NCBI RefSeq assembly: GCF_017355405.1 | Contig: NZ_CP061177.1 | Coordinates: 2,401,001-2,465,000 of the forward strand | From: Roseomonas haemaphysalidis | GTDB lineage: Bacteria; Pseudomonadota; Alphaproteobacteria; Acetobacterales; Acetobacteraceae | Direction of reading: 5' to 3' | Length of the DNA stretch: 64,000 nucleotides | Part shown: positions 8,194 through 17,812 of the stretch, one piece after another | Numbering within the stretch: position 1 is the stretch's first letter | Layout: every line of letters starts with the position of its first letter | Position numbers and translations under genes: made by a program | Notes under the pieces: generated by a model | Told to the model about the DNA's origin: nothing | What the model saw: the letters and a program-made list of their open reading frames with translations, nothing else | Databases searched by the model: none

Positions 8194-8771
8194 GGGCGGG
8201 CGTCCCCCGGGGTTGCGGCCAGCGGCCCGGCCATGCGGGCCAGCACATCGTCGCGCCACAACCGGCGATGGACAACCACCATCGCCACGTGGCCCGCCAC
8301 CAGCGCCAGCAGCGTCCAGGCAAGAACCCCGTGCGCGGCATTGGCGGGCGCCACCATCCAGCCGACCGGCCCGCCGGAGAAGGGCGCGAACAGCGGGATG
8401 CCGAAGGGCGAGAAGCCCCGCCCCGATCCGGCGGCCCGGAGCAGGGCCAGGCACGGCACCACCAGCATCAACCCATACAGCGCGGCATGGCCGAGCATCG
8501 CGAGGCGCCCCACCGTGCTGCCGCCATGCGGTGGCCGGCGGCCGGCATTGGCCAGCCCCCAGGCGCCGCGCAGCAGGACCAGCAGCAGCAGCAGCGTGCC
8601 CATCGGCGCGTGGCTGCCGACCATGAAGGCGGTGACCGGCGAGCGGCCGACCAGAAGGCGCACCCCCATGCCGGCGAACTGCCAGGCGAACAGCCCCGCC
8701 ATGCCCCAGTGCAGCAGGCGGCTGATCAGGCCAAACCGGGCAGGGGTGTCGAGCCAGTACGAGTGCGCCAC
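8190..8771 (-). CDS. Cytochrome b561-type membrane protein
   Basis: 193 residues with four predicted membrane helices: about 15-38, 48-70, 88-110 and 142-165. His residues in or near the helices fit bis-heme b ligation: [26 protein letters not shown] and AGHVAM. This is the bacterial b561 / Ni-Fe hydrogenase-type cytochrome b fold that moves electrons across or along the inner membrane. It forms a two-gene unit with the downstream PPOX flavoprotein (ATGA overlap), which may be its electron partner. Partner and quinone specificity are not visible. Confidence 0.8.
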   Translation of the reverse strand: MAHSYWLDTPARFGLISRLLHWGMAGLFAWQFAGMGVRLLVGRSPVTAFMVGSHAPMGTLLLLLVLLRGAWGLANAGRRPPHGGSTVGRLAMLGHAALYGLMLVVPCLALLRAAGSGRGFSPFGIPLFAPFSGGPVGWMVAPANAAHGVLAWTLLALVAGHVAMVVVHRRLWRDDVLARMAGPLAATPGDARP

Positions 8772-8971
8772 GCGGTCCTCCCGACGGTTACCGTGCTGTC
8801 ATGTGCGAAGCGGCGGCGGAAGCCAAGCGCGAAAGCCTCGCAATCGCAAAATGGACGGCTGCGCCCGCTTGCGGGCGCGCCGGGGATGGCCGCCTCTCGC
8901 ATCGGCGGGCGGGCGGCGGTATAGGACCGGCACCGCCCGGAACAACACGAGAATACCCGGAGAATCAGCGC

Positions 8972-9721
8972 GTGGCCGGCCATAGCCAGTTCAAGAACAT
9001 CATGCACCGCAAGGGCGCGCAGGACGCCAAGCGCGCCCGCGCCTTTGCCAAGCTGATCCGCGAGATCACCGTCAGCGCCCGCCAGGGCCTGCCGGACCCC
9101 GCCTTCAACCCGCGCCTGCGCTCGGCCGTGCAGGCCGCGCGGGTGGCGAACATGACCAAGGACACCATCGACCGCGCCATCAAGAAGGCGTCCGGCGCCG
9201 GCGGCGGCGAGGACTACGTGGAAGTGCGCTACGAGGGCTACGGCCCTGCAGGCGTCGCCATCATCGTGGAAGCGCTGACCGACAACCGCAACCGTACCGC
9301 CTCCGACATCCGCTCCGCCTTTTCCAAGTTCGGCGGCGCGATGGGCGAAAGCAATTCGGTGGCGTTTCAGTTCGAGCGCAACGGCGTCGTGCGCTACCCC
9401 GCCGGGGTAGCGGACGCCGACGCCATGCTGGAAGCCGCCATCGAGGCGGGTGCCGAGGATGTGGCGAGCGGCGAGGACGGCCACGAGGTCCGCACCGGGA
9501 TCGAGGACCTGTTTTCCGTGCGCGACGCGCTGGAAGAGAAGTTCGGCCCGGCCGAAAGCGCCAAGCTGGAATGGCGGCCCAACGTCACCGTGGACCTGGA
9601 CGAGGAAAAGGCGCGCAGCGTGTTGAAGCTGATCGACGTGCTGGACGAGCATGACGACGTGCAGGCCGTGACCGCCAATTTCGAGGTCTCGGACGCCGTG
9701 GCCGAAGCCCTGGCGGACTGA
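8972..9721 (+). CDS. yebC: YebC/PmpR-family regulator (TACO1-like)
   Basis: 249 residues from GTG at 8972, chosen because the conserved family start [22 protein letters not shown] begins there. YebC proteins have been described both as DNA-binding regulators and as ribosome-associated factors that help difficult peptide stretches be translated. The three-domain fold is complete, with conserved [23 protein letters not shown] and a C-terminal [14 protein letters not shown] region. In many proteobacteria yebC precedes ruvC, as here (13 bases). The very proline-rich tolA downstream makes a translation role worth noting, but that is speculation. Confidence 0.93.
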   Translation: MAGHSQFKNIMHRKGAQDAKRARAFAKLIREITVSARQGLPDPAFNPRLRSAVQAARVANMTKDTIDRAIKKASGAGGGEDYVEVRYEGYGPAGVAIIVEALTDNRNRTASDIRSAFSKFGGAMGESNSVAFQFERNGVVRYPAGVADADAMLEAAIEAGAEDVASGEDGHEVRTGIEDLFSVRDALEEKFGPAESAKLEWRPNVTVDLDEEKARSVLKLIDVLDEHDDVQAVTANFEVSDAVAEALAD

Positions 9722-9734
9722 CGGGGGCCGATTG

Positions 9735-10247
9735 ATGAAGTCTGTCCGGTTGCTCGGACTCGATCCCGGCCTCCAGCATACCGGATGGGGGATGGTGGAA
9801 AGCACGGGCAACCGGCTGCGCCACATCGCGGACGGCGTCGTTTCCACCGACGCCGACCTGCCGCTGGCCGAGCGGCTTTGCCAGATCCACCGGGCGCTGA
9901 ACACGCTCATGGACCTTTGGAAGCCGGACGAGGCGGCGGTGGAACATACCTACGTCAACAAGAACCCGGCCTCGGCGCTGAAGCTGGGGCAGGCGCGGGG
10001 CGTGGTGCTGCTGGCCCCCGCCCTGGCTGGGCTGCCCGTCTCGGAATACCAGGCGATGGAAGTGAAGCGCGCCGTGGTCGGCACCGGCCATGCCGACAAG
10101 ACCCAGGTCGCCGACATGGTGCGGCGCCTGCTGCCCGGCGCCACACTGCGCCGCGCCGATGCCTCGGATGCACTGGCCGTCGCCATCTGCCACGCCCACC
10201 ACCGCTCCAGCCGCATCGCGCTGGCGCGCGGATACGCGCCGGCATGA
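9735..10247 (+). CDS. ruvC: Crossover junction endodeoxyribonuclease RuvC
   Basis: 170 residues. RuvC resolves Holliday junctions after RuvAB-driven branch migration. The four acidic catalytic residues are present: D10 (GLDPG), E70 (VEHTYVNKN), D142 and D145 (ADASDALA). Start chosen at ATG 9735; a TTG one codon earlier is possible. The stop overlaps the ruvA start (ATGA). Length and motifs are normal. Confidence 0.96.
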   Translation: MKSVRLLGLDPGLQHTGWGMVESTGNRLRHIADGVVSTDADLPLAERLCQIHRALNTLMDLWKPDEAAVEHTYVNKNPASALKLGQARGVVLLAPALAGLPVSEYQAMEVKRAVVGTGHADKTQVADMVRRLLPGATLRRADASDALAVAICHAHHRSSRIALARGYAPA

Positions 10248-10858
10248 TCGGCAAGCTGACTGGCAAGCTCGATTCCTCCTTCGAGGGCGGCTGCATCTTC
10301 GACGTCAACGGCGTGGGCTACTTGGTCGCCTGCTCGTCGCGCGCGTTGCAGGCCCTCCCGGCACCGCCCGCCATCGCATCGCTGCTGATCGAGACCTCGG
10401 TGCGGGAAGATGCCATCACCCTTTACGGCTTCGCCGACGCCGCCGAGCGGGACTGGTTCCGCCTGCTCACCGGCATCCAGAGCGTCGGGCCCAAGGTGGC
10501 GCTGAACCTGCTGTCCGCGCTGTCCCCGGCCGACATGGCGCGTGCCATCCTGGCGGGCGACAAGGGCTCGCTCACCCGCGCCGCCGGGGTCGGGCCGAAG
10601 CTGGCGATCCGCCTGATCTCGGAACTGCAGGCCAAGGTCGGCGCCATGCCGATCGGCCCGGCCTTCGCGCCCACGGCCGGCGCCCTGCCGCTGCCGGCCA
10701 ATTCCGTGGTGGCCGAGACGGTGTCCGTGCTGCTGAACCTGGGCTGGCGGCGGCCGGAGGCGCAGGCCGTGGTCGCGCGCGTGGCGGACCGGCTGGGCGA
10801 GGGGGTGGCGCTGGAGCAACTGATCCGTGAAAGCCTGAAGGAACTGGCGCCCCGATGA
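10244..10858 (+). CDS. ruvA: Holliday junction branch migration protein RuvA
   Basis: 204 residues. RuvA tetramers hold the four-way junction and load the RuvB motors. Domain I begins MIGKLTGKL, domain II has helix-hairpin-helix motifs ([18 protein letters not shown] and [19 protein letters not shown]), and the C-terminal domain III ([22 protein letters not shown]) contacts RuvB. It overlaps ruvC upstream and ruvB downstream by ATGA junctions, giving a strictly coupled ruvCAB operon. Confidence 0.96.
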   Translation: MIGKLTGKLDSSFEGGCIFDVNGVGYLVACSSRALQALPAPPAIASLLIETSVREDAITLYGFADAAERDWFRLLTGIQSVGPKVALNLLSALSPADMARAILAGDKGSLTRAAGVGPKLAIRLISELQAKVGAMPIGPAFAPTAGALPLPANSVVAETVSVLLNLGWRRPEAQAVVARVADRLGEGVALEQLIRESLKELAPR

Positions 10859-11877
10859 GCGAGCGCATCTCCGACCCGCACCGCACGGACGAGGACGCCG
10901 CCGAGGCGACGCTGCGCCCGCAGACGCTGGACGACTTCACCGGCCAGAAGGCGCTGCGGGAAAACCTGTCCGTCTTCATCCAGGCCGCCCGCACGCGGGC
11001 CGAGGCGCTGGACCATGTGCTGCTGCATGGCCCGCCGGGCCTGGGCAAGACCACGCTGGCGCAGATCGTGGCGCGCGAGCTGGGCGTCGGCTTTCGCGCC
11101 ACCTCCGGCCCGGTGCTGCAGCGGGCCGGGGATCTGGCCGCCATCCTGACCAACCTGCAGCCGCGCGACGTGCTGTTCGTGGACGAGATCCACCGCCTGC
11201 AGCCGGCGATCGAAGAAACCCTCTACCCGGCGATGGAGGATTTCCAGCTCGACCTCATCATCGGCGAGGGGCCGGCGGCGCGGACCGTGCGCATCGACCT
11301 GCCGCCCTTCACGCTGGTCGGCGCCACCACCCGGGCCGGTTTGCTGGCCACGCCGCTGCGTGATCGCTTCGGAATTCCCCTCCGCCTACAATTTTATACA
11401 CCCGAGGAATTGCTGCTGATCGTGCGCCGTGGCGCACAGAAGCTGAACTTCGCGCTCAGCGATGCCGGGGCGGAGGAGATCGCCAACCGCTCGCGCGGCA
11501 CGCCGCGCATCGCCGGCCGGCTCTTGCGCCGGGTGCGGGACTTCGCGCTGGTGGCGGGCACCGAGGCGTCCCGCGCCTTCGCCGACGACAGCCTGCGCAA
11601 GCTGGAAGTGGATGCCCGCGGCCTGGATTCGCAGGACCGCCGGTACCTGCGCCGCATCGCGGAGTTCCATGGCGGCGGCCCGGTGGGCGTGGAAACCCTG
11701 GCTGCCGCGCTGTCCGAAGGCCGGGACACGCTGGAGGAGGTGGTGGAGCCCTACCTGATCCAGGAAGGCTTCGTGATGCGCACGCCGCGCGGCCGCGTGC
11801 TGGGCGAGCCGGGGTGGCGCCACCTGGGAATGACCCCGCCGCAGGGCAGCCAGGCCGACCTGCTGGGCGGCTTCTGA
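10855..11877 (+). CDS. ruvB: Holliday junction branch migration helicase RuvB
   Basis: 340 residues. RuvB is the hexameric AAA+ motor that pumps DNA through the RuvA-bound junction. Walker A is GPPGLGKTT (59-67), Walker [10 protein letters not shown] (D110, E111), and sensor 1 is in [11 protein letters not shown]. An Arg finger region [14 protein letters not shown] follows, and the C-terminal winged helix contains [14 protein letters not shown]. Its ATG overlaps the ruvA stop, and its stop overlaps the ybgC start (TGATG). Confidence 0.97.
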   Translation: MSERISDPHRTDEDAAEATLRPQTLDDFTGQKALRENLSVFIQAARTRAEALDHVLLHGPPGLGKTTLAQIVARELGVGFRATSGPVLQRAGDLAAILTNLQPRDVLFVDEIHRLQPAIEETLYPAMEDFQLDLIIGEGPAARTVRIDLPPFTLVGATTRAGLLATPLRDRFGIPLRLQFYTPEELLLIVRRGAQKLNFALSDAGAEEIANRSRGTPRIAGRLLRRVRDFALVAGTEASRAFADDSLRKLEVDARGLDSQDRRYLRRIAEFHGGGPVGVETLAAALSEGRDTLEEVVEPYLIQEGFVMRTPRGRVLGEPGWRHLGMTPPQGSQADLLGGF

Positions 11878-12290
11878 TGCCCGCCCATACCTGGCCCATC
11901 CGGGTGTATTTCGAGGATACGGATGCGGGCGGCATCGTGTACCACGCCAATTACCTGCGCTGGGCGGAACGGGCCCGGACGGAATCGTTGCGTGCCATAG
12001 GTTTGCCGCATCAGCTTATGATAGAACGTCACGCTTCGTTGCTGGTGGTGCGCCGCATCGAAGTGGAGTATGCGGCCCCCGCGCGCCTCGACGACTCCCT
12101 GGTCGTGGAGACGCGGGTGCTGGCGGTGCGCGGCGCCTCGCTCGACCTCGACCAGCAGGTGCTGGACGCGGACAGCAAGGCGGTCCGGGCGGTGCTGAAG
12201 GTCGGGCTGGTGTGCGTGCGTGCCGAGGGCCTGCGTCCGGCGCCGTTGCCGGAGCCCTGGCGGAGCCGCCTGCGTGACGCGTTGAACTGA
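11877..12290 (+). CDS. ybgC: Tol-Pal-associated acyl-CoA thioesterase YbgC
   Basis: 137 residues, a hotdog-fold thioesterase. The signature YFEDTDAGGIVYHANYLRWAERAR contains the catalytic Asp of the family, which hydrolyses short-chain or ACP-bound acyl thioesters at the membrane. It is the usual first gene of the tol-pal cluster and here is fused to the ruv operon by a TGATG overlap. Length is normal. A 39-base gap with a small GC hairpin separates it from tolQ. Confidence 0.93.
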   Translation: MPAHTWPIRVYFEDTDAGGIVYHANYLRWAERARTESLRAIGLPHQLMIERHASLLVVRRIEVEYAAPARLDDSLVVETRVLAVRGASLDLDQQVLDADSKAVRAVLKVGLVCVRAEGLRPAPLPEPWRSRLRDALN

Positions 12291-12329
12291 AAAGGGTGCC
12301 CGGGGGGGCGCCCATCGAAGGAGAATGCC

Positions 12330-13049
12330 GTGGGTGGCAGCGTGAATGCGGCGGATCTCGGCCAGGTGGCGCACGACCTGTCGCTGTGGGGCCTGTTCCT
12401 GCAGGCGGACTGGGTGGTCAAGCTGGTCATGCTCGGCCTGCTGCTGGCCAGCGTCTGGGTGTGGGCGGTGGTGTTCGAGAAGGTGACCACGCTGCGCCGC
12501 GTCAACCGCGCCGCCGATGCGTTCGAGGACAAGTTCTGGTCCGGCGGCAGCCTCGACACCCTGTTCCAAACGGAAGGCGAGCGCCCCAGCCACCCGATGG
12601 CCGCCGTGTTCGGCGCCGCCATGCGCGAATGGGAGCGCTCCTCCACCCGCCCCGCCGATGCCCCCGTCCATGCCGCAGGCATGCAGCAGCGTGCCGAGCG
12701 CGCCATGAACGTCGCCGTCCAGCGGGAAATGGACGGGCTGGAGCGCTGGATGGTGTTTCTGGCTTCCGTCGGTTCGGTCGGGCCCTTTGTCGGCCTGTTC
12801 GGCACCGTGTGGGGCATCATGAATTCGTTCAGCGCCATCGCCGGCATGAACAACACCAACCTCGCCGTGGTGGCGCCGGGCATCGCGGAAGCGCTGTTCG
12901 CCACGGCCATCGGCTTGGTGGCCGCCATTCCGGCGGTGCTGGCCTACAACAAGATCACCACCGACCTGTCGCGCTTCGCCGGCCGGCTGGAAGGCTTCTC
13001 CACAGAGTTCTCCGCCATCCTGTCCCGCCAGGCCGAGGAGCGCGTCTGA
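12330..13049 (+). CDS. tolQ: Tol-Pal system protein TolQ
   Basis: 239 residues from a GTG start preceded by AAGGAG. TolQ with TolR forms the inner-membrane proton-driven motor that powers TolA during outer-membrane constriction at division. Three membrane helices: about 26-48, 140-165 and 180-205. The MotA/ExbB-type signature VGPFVGLFGTVWGIMNSF and the PGIAEALFATAIGLVAAIPAVLAYN helix are intact, with Thr and Glu residues expected around the proton path. Followed by tolR after three bases. Confidence 0.96.
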   Translation: MGGSVNAADLGQVAHDLSLWGLFLQADWVVKLVMLGLLLASVWVWAVVFEKVTTLRRVNRAADAFEDKFWSGGSLDTLFQTEGERPSHPMAAVFGAAMREWERSSTRPADAPVHAAGMQQRAERAMNVAVQREMDGLERWMVFLASVGSVGPFVGLFGTVWGIMNSFSAIAGMNNTNLAVVAPGIAEALFATAIGLVAAIPAVLAYNKITTDLSRFAGRLEGFSTEFSAILSRQAEERV

Positions 13050-13052
13050 GCC

Positions 13053-13577
<525 letters not shown>

Positions 13578-13596
13578 CAGGATCAACGCGCCTGCC

Positions 13597-14811
13597 ATGG
13601 CCCGTCCCGGCCTTTCCTTGACCAGGTTACAGAAGTGGGGCGCCGTTTCGGCGGCGCTGCACCTGGCGATCTTTCTTGCCCTGCTGATCGGGCTGCCGAA
13701 GCCCAAGCTGGAAGAGCCGCAGGAGCAGTCCATCACCGTGGAGCTGATGCCGGCGGACAACCCTCAGCTCGCCAATGCGCCCACGCCGCTGCCCTTGCCC
13801 GCGCCGCCGGCCCCCACGCCGGAAACGGGTGATGTGGTGACCACGCCGGACCTGCCGCAGTCGGCGACGCCCACCCCGCCGCCGCCCCCTCCGCCGCCGC
13901 CGCCCGCGCCGGTGCAGGCGCCGAGCCCGCCCACGCCGACCCCGCCGGCCCCGACGCCGCCGGCCCCGGCCGCCACGCCGACCCCGCCGCCGCCCGCGCC
14001 GGCTCCGCCCACGCCCACCCCGCCGGCCCCCACGCCGCCGACGCCCGCGCGGCCGGTGCAAACGCCGCCGCCTGCGCCGACGCCAGCCCCCGTGCCGGCC
14101 CAGCAGGCGCAGGCGCCCAGCCCGCCGTTGCCGACCCCGCCGCCGCCCGCGCCGCCACCACCGGCCCCGCCCGCGCCGCCGCAGCCGACGCAGCAGGCCG
14201 CGGCACCCACGCCGCCGACCCCGGCACGGCCGACGCCGCAGCCTGCCGCGCCGGCGCCGCCCGCGCCGCCCCGGCCTGAGCCCGCGCGCCCGTCACCAAC
14301 GCCCACCCCGCCGCAGCCCAGCCAGCAGGCGGGCACCGGGCAAACGCCGCCGGTGGCCCGCCCGGCCGAGCGCAGCAACAGCGTGCAGAACACGCTGGAC
14401 CGTCTGCGTGCCGCGCAGCAGCAAAGCGCGCCGCCGCAGGGGCGCCCGAGCACGGCGGCTGGCCGCCCGGCGGCGGGCGGTGGCTCGCCCACCGGCAACG
14501 CGCAGCTCAGCCAGGGCGAGATCCGCGGTGTCGCCGACAAGATCAGTGAATGCTGGTCGGTCGATGCGGGCATGCAGGGTCTCGACCAGATGGTCGTTGA
14601 GTTGCAGGTCGTGGTGGACGATGGCGGAGTGATCCGCTCTGTCCGTTCCCCGCGAGGCGTTCCAACCGAGCCGCGTGCGCGTGCGTTGTACGACATGTCC
14701 CGCCGTGCGCTTCTGGACCCGAAATGCAACCCGCTGCCTGTTCCGAGCGAAAAGCTGCAGGCCATTCGCACTTCCATCTTCCGCTTCAGTCCGAGGGGCT
14801 TGATCCGATGA
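13597..14811 (+). CDS. tolA: TolA-like cell envelope protein with a long proline-rich spacer
   Basis: 404 residues. Order: short cytoplasmic N-terminus, one membrane helix (about 18-37) containing the S-H-L pattern ([16 protein letters not shown]) needed to contact TolQ/R, then about 200 residues made mainly of Pro, Ala and Thr (about 62-260), a Gln/Ser region ([12 protein letters not shown]), and a C-terminal TolA/TonB-like domain from about 300 ([27 protein letters not shown]). Enterobacterial TolA has an Ala/Lys/Glu helix as spacer; here the spacer is polyproline-like, as in TonB. Position between tolR and tolB makes the identity secure. Overlaps tolB by ATGA. Confidence 0.9.
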   Translation: MARPGLSLTRLQKWGAVSAALHLAIFLALLIGLPKPKLEEPQEQSITVELMPADNPQLANAPTPLPLPAPPAPTPETGDVVTTPDLPQSATPTPPPPPPPPPPAPVQAPSPPTPTPPAPTPPAPAATPTPPPPAPAPPTPTPPAPTPPTPARPVQTPPPAPTPAPVPAQQAQAPSPPLPTPPPPAPPPPAPPAPPQPTQQAAAPTPPTPARPTPQPAAPAPPAPPRPEPARPSPTPTPPQPSQQAGTGQTPPVARPAERSNSVQNTLDRLRAAQQQSAPPQGRPSTAAGRPAAGGGSPTGNAQLSQGEIRGVADKISECWSVDAGMQGLDQMVVELQVVVDDGGVIRSVRSPRGVPTEPRARALYDMSRRALLDPKCNPLPVPSEKLQAIRTSIFRFSPRGLIR

Positions 14812-16181
14812 GCAACCCGACCTTTTCCCGTCGTTTCGCTTTGCTGGGTGGCGCCGGCCTGCTGGCCGCACCGGCGATCCTGTCTCGGCCTGCCCTGGCC
14901 CAGGGTGCGGCGCCTTCGACCGGCGGACAGCAGTACATCGACATCACGCGCGCGCGCACCAACCCGATCCCCATCGCGCTGCCCGACTTCACGGGGGCCG
15001 GCGGCGGCGCGCAGCTCGGGGCCAATATCACGCGGGTGATCGCCAACAACCTGAGCAATTCCGGGCTGTTCCGCGTGGTCGACCGCGCCGCCTACCTCCC
15101 GGGTGGCGACCCTTCCGGCACGCCGCAATTCGCTAATTGGCGGATCACCGGCTCGCAGGCGCTGGTCACCGGCCGAGCCGAGCCGCAGGGCGACCGCGCG
15201 CGCATCGAGTTCCGCCTGTGGGATGTGAACGCCGGCGAGCAGCTGCAGGGCACCGCCTATACCGCCGCCGCCGCCAACTGGCGCCAGATCGCCCACGTCA
15301 TCTCGGACGTGATCTACGAGCGCATGCTGGGCGAGAAGGGCTACTTCGACACCCGCATCGTCTACGTCGCTGAAAGCGGGCCGCGCGACCGCCGCACCCG
15401 TCGCCTGGCCATCATGGACCAGGACGGCGAGAACACGCGCTATCTGACCGATGGCAGCGCCCAGGCGCTGTCGCCGCGTTTCCACCCGAACGCGCGGCAG
15501 ATCGCGTTCATGTCCTATGCCAACAACAACCCGCGGGTGTTCCTGTTTAACCTGGACAGCGGCCGGCAGGAGGTGCTGGGCAATTTCCAGGGCATGACCC
15601 TGTCGCCGCGCTTCAGCCCAGACGGCCGCAACGTGGTGCTGTCCTCCACCCGTGGCGGTGACGCCAACATCTTCGTGGTGGACCTCGCGTCGCGCCGGGA
15701 ACGCCAGCTGACCTCGGGGGGCGGGCTGGACGTGTCGCCCTGCTACTCGCCGGACGGCTCGCAGATCGTCTTCAACTCGGATCGTGGCGGCGACCAGCAG
15801 CTCTATGTCATGGACGCCGGCGGCGGCGGCGCGCGGCGCATCTCCTTCGGCAATGGCCGCTACGCGACGCCCGTCTGGTCGCCGCGCGGGGACCTGATCG
15901 CCTTCACGCGCATCGGCGGCGGGCGCTTCGCCATCGGCGTCATGCGGCCCGACGGCTCGGGCGAGCGCATCCTGTCCGAGGGCTGGCAGATGGAAAGCCC
16001 GAGCTTCGCGCCCAATGGCCGCGTGCTGACCTATTACCGCGAAAGCCGGGCCAGCGATTCGCGTGGCGGCGGATATTCGTCGCGCCTGTCGATGATCGAC
16101 ATCGCGGGCTTCAACGAGCGCCAGATCTCGACGCCGACCGATGCCAGCGACCCGAACTGGTCGCCGTTGCTGTCGTCCTGA
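14808..16181 (+). CDS. tolB: Tol-Pal system beta-propeller protein TolB
   Basis: 457 residues from the ATG overlapping the tolA stop. A signal sequence with an Arg pair ([11 protein letters not shown] ... LSRPALAQ, cleavage near residue 32) leads to the TolB N-terminal domain ([15 protein letters not shown], then [16 protein letters not shown]) and a six-bladed propeller with repeated [42 protein letters not shown] and SPSFAPNGR blade motifs. TolB is periplasmic and switches between Pal and TolA. The Arg pair could allow Tat export, but the match to the full Tat motif is weak. Confidence 0.95.
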   Translation: MSNPTFSRRFALLGGAGLLAAPAILSRPALAQGAAPSTGGQQYIDITRARTNPIPIALPDFTGAGGGAQLGANITRVIANNLSNSGLFRVVDRAAYLPGGDPSGTPQFANWRITGSQALVTGRAEPQGDRARIEFRLWDVNAGEQLQGTAYTAAAANWRQIAHVISDVIYERMLGEKGYFDTRIVYVAESGPRDRRTRRLAIMDQDGENTRYLTDGSAQALSPRFHPNARQIAFMSYANNNPRVFLFNLDSGRQEVLGNFQGMTLSPRFSPDGRNVVLSSTRGGDANIFVVDLASRRERQLTSGGGLDVSPCYSPDGSQIVFNSDRGGDQQLYVMDAGGGGARRISFGNGRYATPVWSPRGDLIAFTRIGGGRFAIGVMRPDGSGERILSEGWQMESPSFAPNGRVLTYYRESRASDSRGGGYSSRLSMIDIAGFNERQISTPTDASDPNWSPLLSS

Positions 16182-16321
16182 AGGGGGCCTGGATGCGGCG
16201 GCGGCACGCAAAAAGAACGTCAAATGCAACCAATCGCTACCGTAGCGGTTAGCTGCCTTGACCTTGCCTTTTTACAGGCGTAACCGCCGCGCCAATCCGC
16301 CCCGGACATAGGACGATTCCG
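16182..16321 (+). promoter_or_regulatory. tolB-pal gap with a candidate pal promoter
   Basis: The 140-base gap breaks the otherwise overlapping tol operon. TTGACC at 16258-16263 and TAACCG at 16281-16286 are 17 bases apart, about 35 bases before the pal ATG, and could give pal its own transcript. A small hairpin (GCCT at 16266-16269 with AGGC at 16276-16279) lies inside the spacer. By-eye call only. Confidence 0.3.
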
Positions 16322-16828
16322 ATGATCAACACCAAGCTCCTGGCTGCTCTCGCAGCCGCCGCGCTGCTTTCCGCCTGCGCCAGCGAAGACACATCCGGGG
16401 CCGCGACGGGCGCCGGCGCCGGTTCTGCCGGTGGCATGGGCTTCGGGTCCGGCATGGCCGGCAGCGTCCGCCCGGGCAGCCAGGAAGACCTGGTGGCCAA
16501 TGTCGGCGACCGCGTCTTCTTCGCCACCGACCGTTCCACCGTGTCGGCCGACCAGCGCCCGGTGCTGGAGCGCCAGGCCGCTTGGCTGGCGCAGTACCCG
16601 CAGGTCCAGGTCACGCTGGAAGGCCATGCCGACGAGCGTGGCACGCGCGAATACAACCTGGCCCTGGGCCAGCGCCGCGCCAACTCGGCGCGCGACGTGC
16701 TGGTGGCCACCGGCGTGTCGGGCAGCCGCCTGAACGTCATCTCCTATGGCAAGGACCGCCCCGCCGCCCTCGGCTCCACCGAGGACGCCTGGGCGCAGAA
16801 CCGCCGCGCCGTCACGGTGGTGCGCTGA
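16322..16828 (+). CDS. pal: Peptidoglycan-associated lipoprotein Pal
   Basis: 168 residues. Lipobox LSAC with the lipidated Cys at residue 19, a flexible Gly/Ser linker to about 55, then an OmpA-like peptidoglycan-binding domain: VFFATDRSTVSADQRPVL, then LEGHADERGTREYNLALGQRRA with the Asp and Arg that bind diaminopimelate, and a final NRRAVTVVR. Pal anchors the outer membrane to peptidoglycan and is released by TolB/TolA. Length and motifs are normal. Confidence 0.96.
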   Translation: MINTKLLAALAAAALLSACASEDTSGAATGAGAGSAGGMGFGSGMAGSVRPGSQEDLVANVGDRVFFATDRSTVSADQRPVLERQAAWLAQYPQVQVTLEGHADERGTREYNLALGQRRANSARDVLVATGVSGSRLNVISYGKDRPAALGSTEDAWAQNRRAVTVVR

Positions 16829-16879
16829 GCTTCCACTCGGTCTTGCATTGACGCAAGGCTGATGGGCTGAAATGAGAAG

Positions 16880-16905
16880 CGGCGGCCCCCCGGGGCCGCC
16901 GTTTT
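16880..16905 (+). terminator. Hairpin terminator between pal and cpoB
   Basis: 16880-16889 pairs perfectly with 16892-16901 (10 bp, tight loop; in practice about 9 bp with a 4-base loop), followed by TTTT at 16902-16905. It lies 50 bases after the pal stop, so cpoB transcription is probably reduced relative to pal or has its own start. Confidence 0.7.
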
Positions 16906-16949
16906 CACGTCCGGCGCATCGCGCCCGGGCTGCATGCAAGGATGGACCG

Positions 16950-17789
16950 ATGCTCCGCAAGCTTCTTCTCGCCGCGCCGCTGCTGCCCATGTTGATGGCC
17001 GCGCCCGCCATGGCGCAGATGGATAGCCGCGAAGGCATCGCGCTGCAGAACCAGATCCTGCAGCTTCGCAACGAGCTGGAACAGGTGCGCCGCAGCGGCG
17101 GGGGGGGGAGCTACGTGGCGCCGCCCGCCTCGTCCGGCCGCGGTGCCGGTGGGGGATCGCCGGAACTGACCGGGCAGTTGCTGGACCGCGTGAACCAGCA
17201 AGACGAGGAAATCCGCCGCCTGCGTGGCCGCGCGGACGAGGCCGAGTATCGCAGCCGCAGCTTGCAGCAGCAGGTGGAGAAGCTGCAGGGCGACATGGAT
17301 TTCCGCCTACAGCAGCTCGAGGGCGGCGGCGGCGGGCGGGCGCCCGCGGCAGCGGCGCCGGCATCGCCCTCCGCGGCGCCCGCCGCGCCGCCGGCCGCGG
17401 CCGCTCCGCGCACGGCGGAGCGCGCGCTGTCGGATGGCCAGGCCGCCTTGAACCGGCGTGACTACGCGGCCGCGGAGGCAGCGGCGCGCGAAGTCGCCAC
17501 GGGCCGCGGCGCCCGGGCGCAGGATGGCCAGGTGCTGCTGGGCGATGCCCTGCTGGGCAAGCGCGATTTCTCCAACGCGGCCATTGCCTATGATGATGCC
17601 TACAAGCGCAACCGGCAGTCCGGCCGTGCGCCGGAAGCCCTGATCGGATTGGCGAACTCCTTTATCGGCCTCAATGCCAAGCGCGAGGCATGCGACACGC
17701 TGGACAACCTGCGCAGCGAGTTTCCCCGGCTGTCCGGCAGCGTGGCGGAGCGCGCCGCCCAGGCCCGCCAGCGCGGCGGCTGCCGCTGA
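16950..17789 (+). CDS. cpoB: Cell division coordinator CpoB / YbgF
   Basis: 279 residues. Signal peptide to about residue 22 (APAMAQ), N-terminal coiled coil (LQNQILQLRNELEQVRR; LDRVNQQDEEIRRLRGRADEAEYRSRSLQQQVEKLQGDMDFRLQQLE segment), an Ala/Pro linker, then TPR-like repeats from about 165 (ALSDGQAALNRRDYAAAEAAAREV...). CpoB is periplasmic and links Tol action to peptidoglycan synthesis at the septum. The start was set at ATG 16950, where the signal peptide begins; longer in-frame starts run through the terminator. Confidence 0.9.
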   Translation: MLRKLLLAAPLLPMLMAAPAMAQMDSREGIALQNQILQLRNELEQVRRSGGGGSYVAPPASSGRGAGGGSPELTGQLLDRVNQQDEEIRRLRGRADEAEYRSRSLQQQVEKLQGDMDFRLQQLEGGGGGRAPAAAAPASPSAAPAAPPAAAAPRTAERALSDGQAALNRRDYAAAEAAAREVATGRGARAQDGQVLLGDALLGKRDFSNAAIAYDDAYKRNRQSGRAPEALIGLANSFIGLNAKREACDTLDNLRSEFPRLSGSVAERAAQARQRGGCR

Positions 17790-17812
17790 CGCCTGAACGG
17801 TTCGCGGCGCTG

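Noticed and set aside
13780..14340. Tandem repeat or CRISPR-like array in tolA
   Set aside because: The Pro-rich units are irregular and coding; there are no constant repeats or unique spacers.
13764..16229. Very long open frame on the minus strand opposite tolA and tolB
   Set aside because: It mirrors real genes; its product is Gly/Ala-rich low complexity from the proline-coding strand, with no domain.
17690..17812. Earlier ATG for tilS inside cpoB
   Set aside because: The added residues are Arg/Pro-rich and look like out-of-frame cpoB; similarity starts near 17786.
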